DNA of 5,825 bases, from positions 1 to 5,825 of the forward strand of contig JAIRQI010000166.1 of NCBI GenBank assembly GCA_031256575.1. Reading direction: 5' to 3'. Made by a program: the position numbers and the translations under genes. Source of the DNA: Coriobacteriales bacterium (GTDB lineage Bacteria > Actinomycetota > Coriobacteriia > Coriobacteriales > UBA8131). How positions within the stretch are numbered: the stretch's first letter is position 1; each line of letters begins with the position of its first letter. The notes beneath the pieces are model-generated. The model searched no databases and was not told where the DNA came from. It worked only from the letters and a program-made list of their open reading frames with translations. This document shows, piece by piece, positions 5,793 through 5,825 of this stretch.

Positions 5793-5825
5793 CCCCCTGC
5801 CTGGCTCAAAGACAGCCAACCATTC
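5793..5825 (+). other. Short stretch after ftsW, no gene recognised
   Basis: These 33 nt follow the ftsW stop. A weak inverted repeat, TGGCT (5802-5806) and AGCCA (5814-5818) around a 7-nt loop, is too short and lacks a T-run, so I do not call a terminator. In most dcw clusters murG would come next, but nothing here shows it. Confidence 0.3.

Noticed and set aside
5802..5818. Inverted repeat TGGCT/AGCCA after ftsW.
   Set aside because: The stem is only 5 bp, the loop is 7 nt and no T-run follows, so it is not a credible terminator.

Overview
This window is a compact part of a bacterial division and cell-wall (dcw) cluster, all on the + strand. In order it holds the 3' end of rsmH, an FtsL/DivIC-type protein, a class B penicillin-binding protein (FtsI type), MraY and a SEDS polymerase (FtsW). 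Base composition looks balanced (about half G+C by eye). MraY phrases such as 'QQVRADGPQ', the Cys-rich RsmH tail and the Gram-positive style FtsL suggest Actinomycetota, perhaps Coriobacteriia. That placement rests on remembered family resemblance, not on a search.

Layout: rsmH ends at 220. A 110-nt gap (221-330) follows, with only weak signals. ftsL (331-762) abuts ftsI (763-2964) with no spacer, and a perfect 8-bp hairpin (731-750) lies at the end of ftsL, directly against the ftsI ribosome binding site. ftsI and mraY (2964-4085) share one base (TAATG). ftsW follows mraY after 0 to 21 nt, depending on the start codon, and ends at 5792. The last 33 nt hold no recognisable gene.

Working together: MraY makes lipid I at the inner face of the membrane. 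FtsW polymerises flipped lipid II outside, FtsI cross-links the new strands, and FtsL belongs to the FtsQLB/DivIC-type complex that activates the FtsW-FtsI pair. RsmH methylates 16S rRNA and is a conserved passenger at the head of dcw clusters.

Unusual points: (1) murE, murF and murD, usually found between these genes, are absent, so every gene after rsmH encodes a membrane protein. (2) FtsI has a cytoplasmic N-terminal tail of about 126 residues, strongly basic, low in complexity and built from 30-bp and 15-bp DNA repeats. (3) FtsW has a cytoplasmic C-terminal tail of about 175 residues, rich in Ser/Gln/Arg, with a tetrapeptide x-x-Gln-Arg repeat. (4) MraY has an enlarged outside loop. (5) FtsW departs from the family consensus next to its catalytic Asp. 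The core enzymes look intact. The novelty lies in the appended tails and the pruned gene order; I see no mobile element, CRISPR array or RNA gene.
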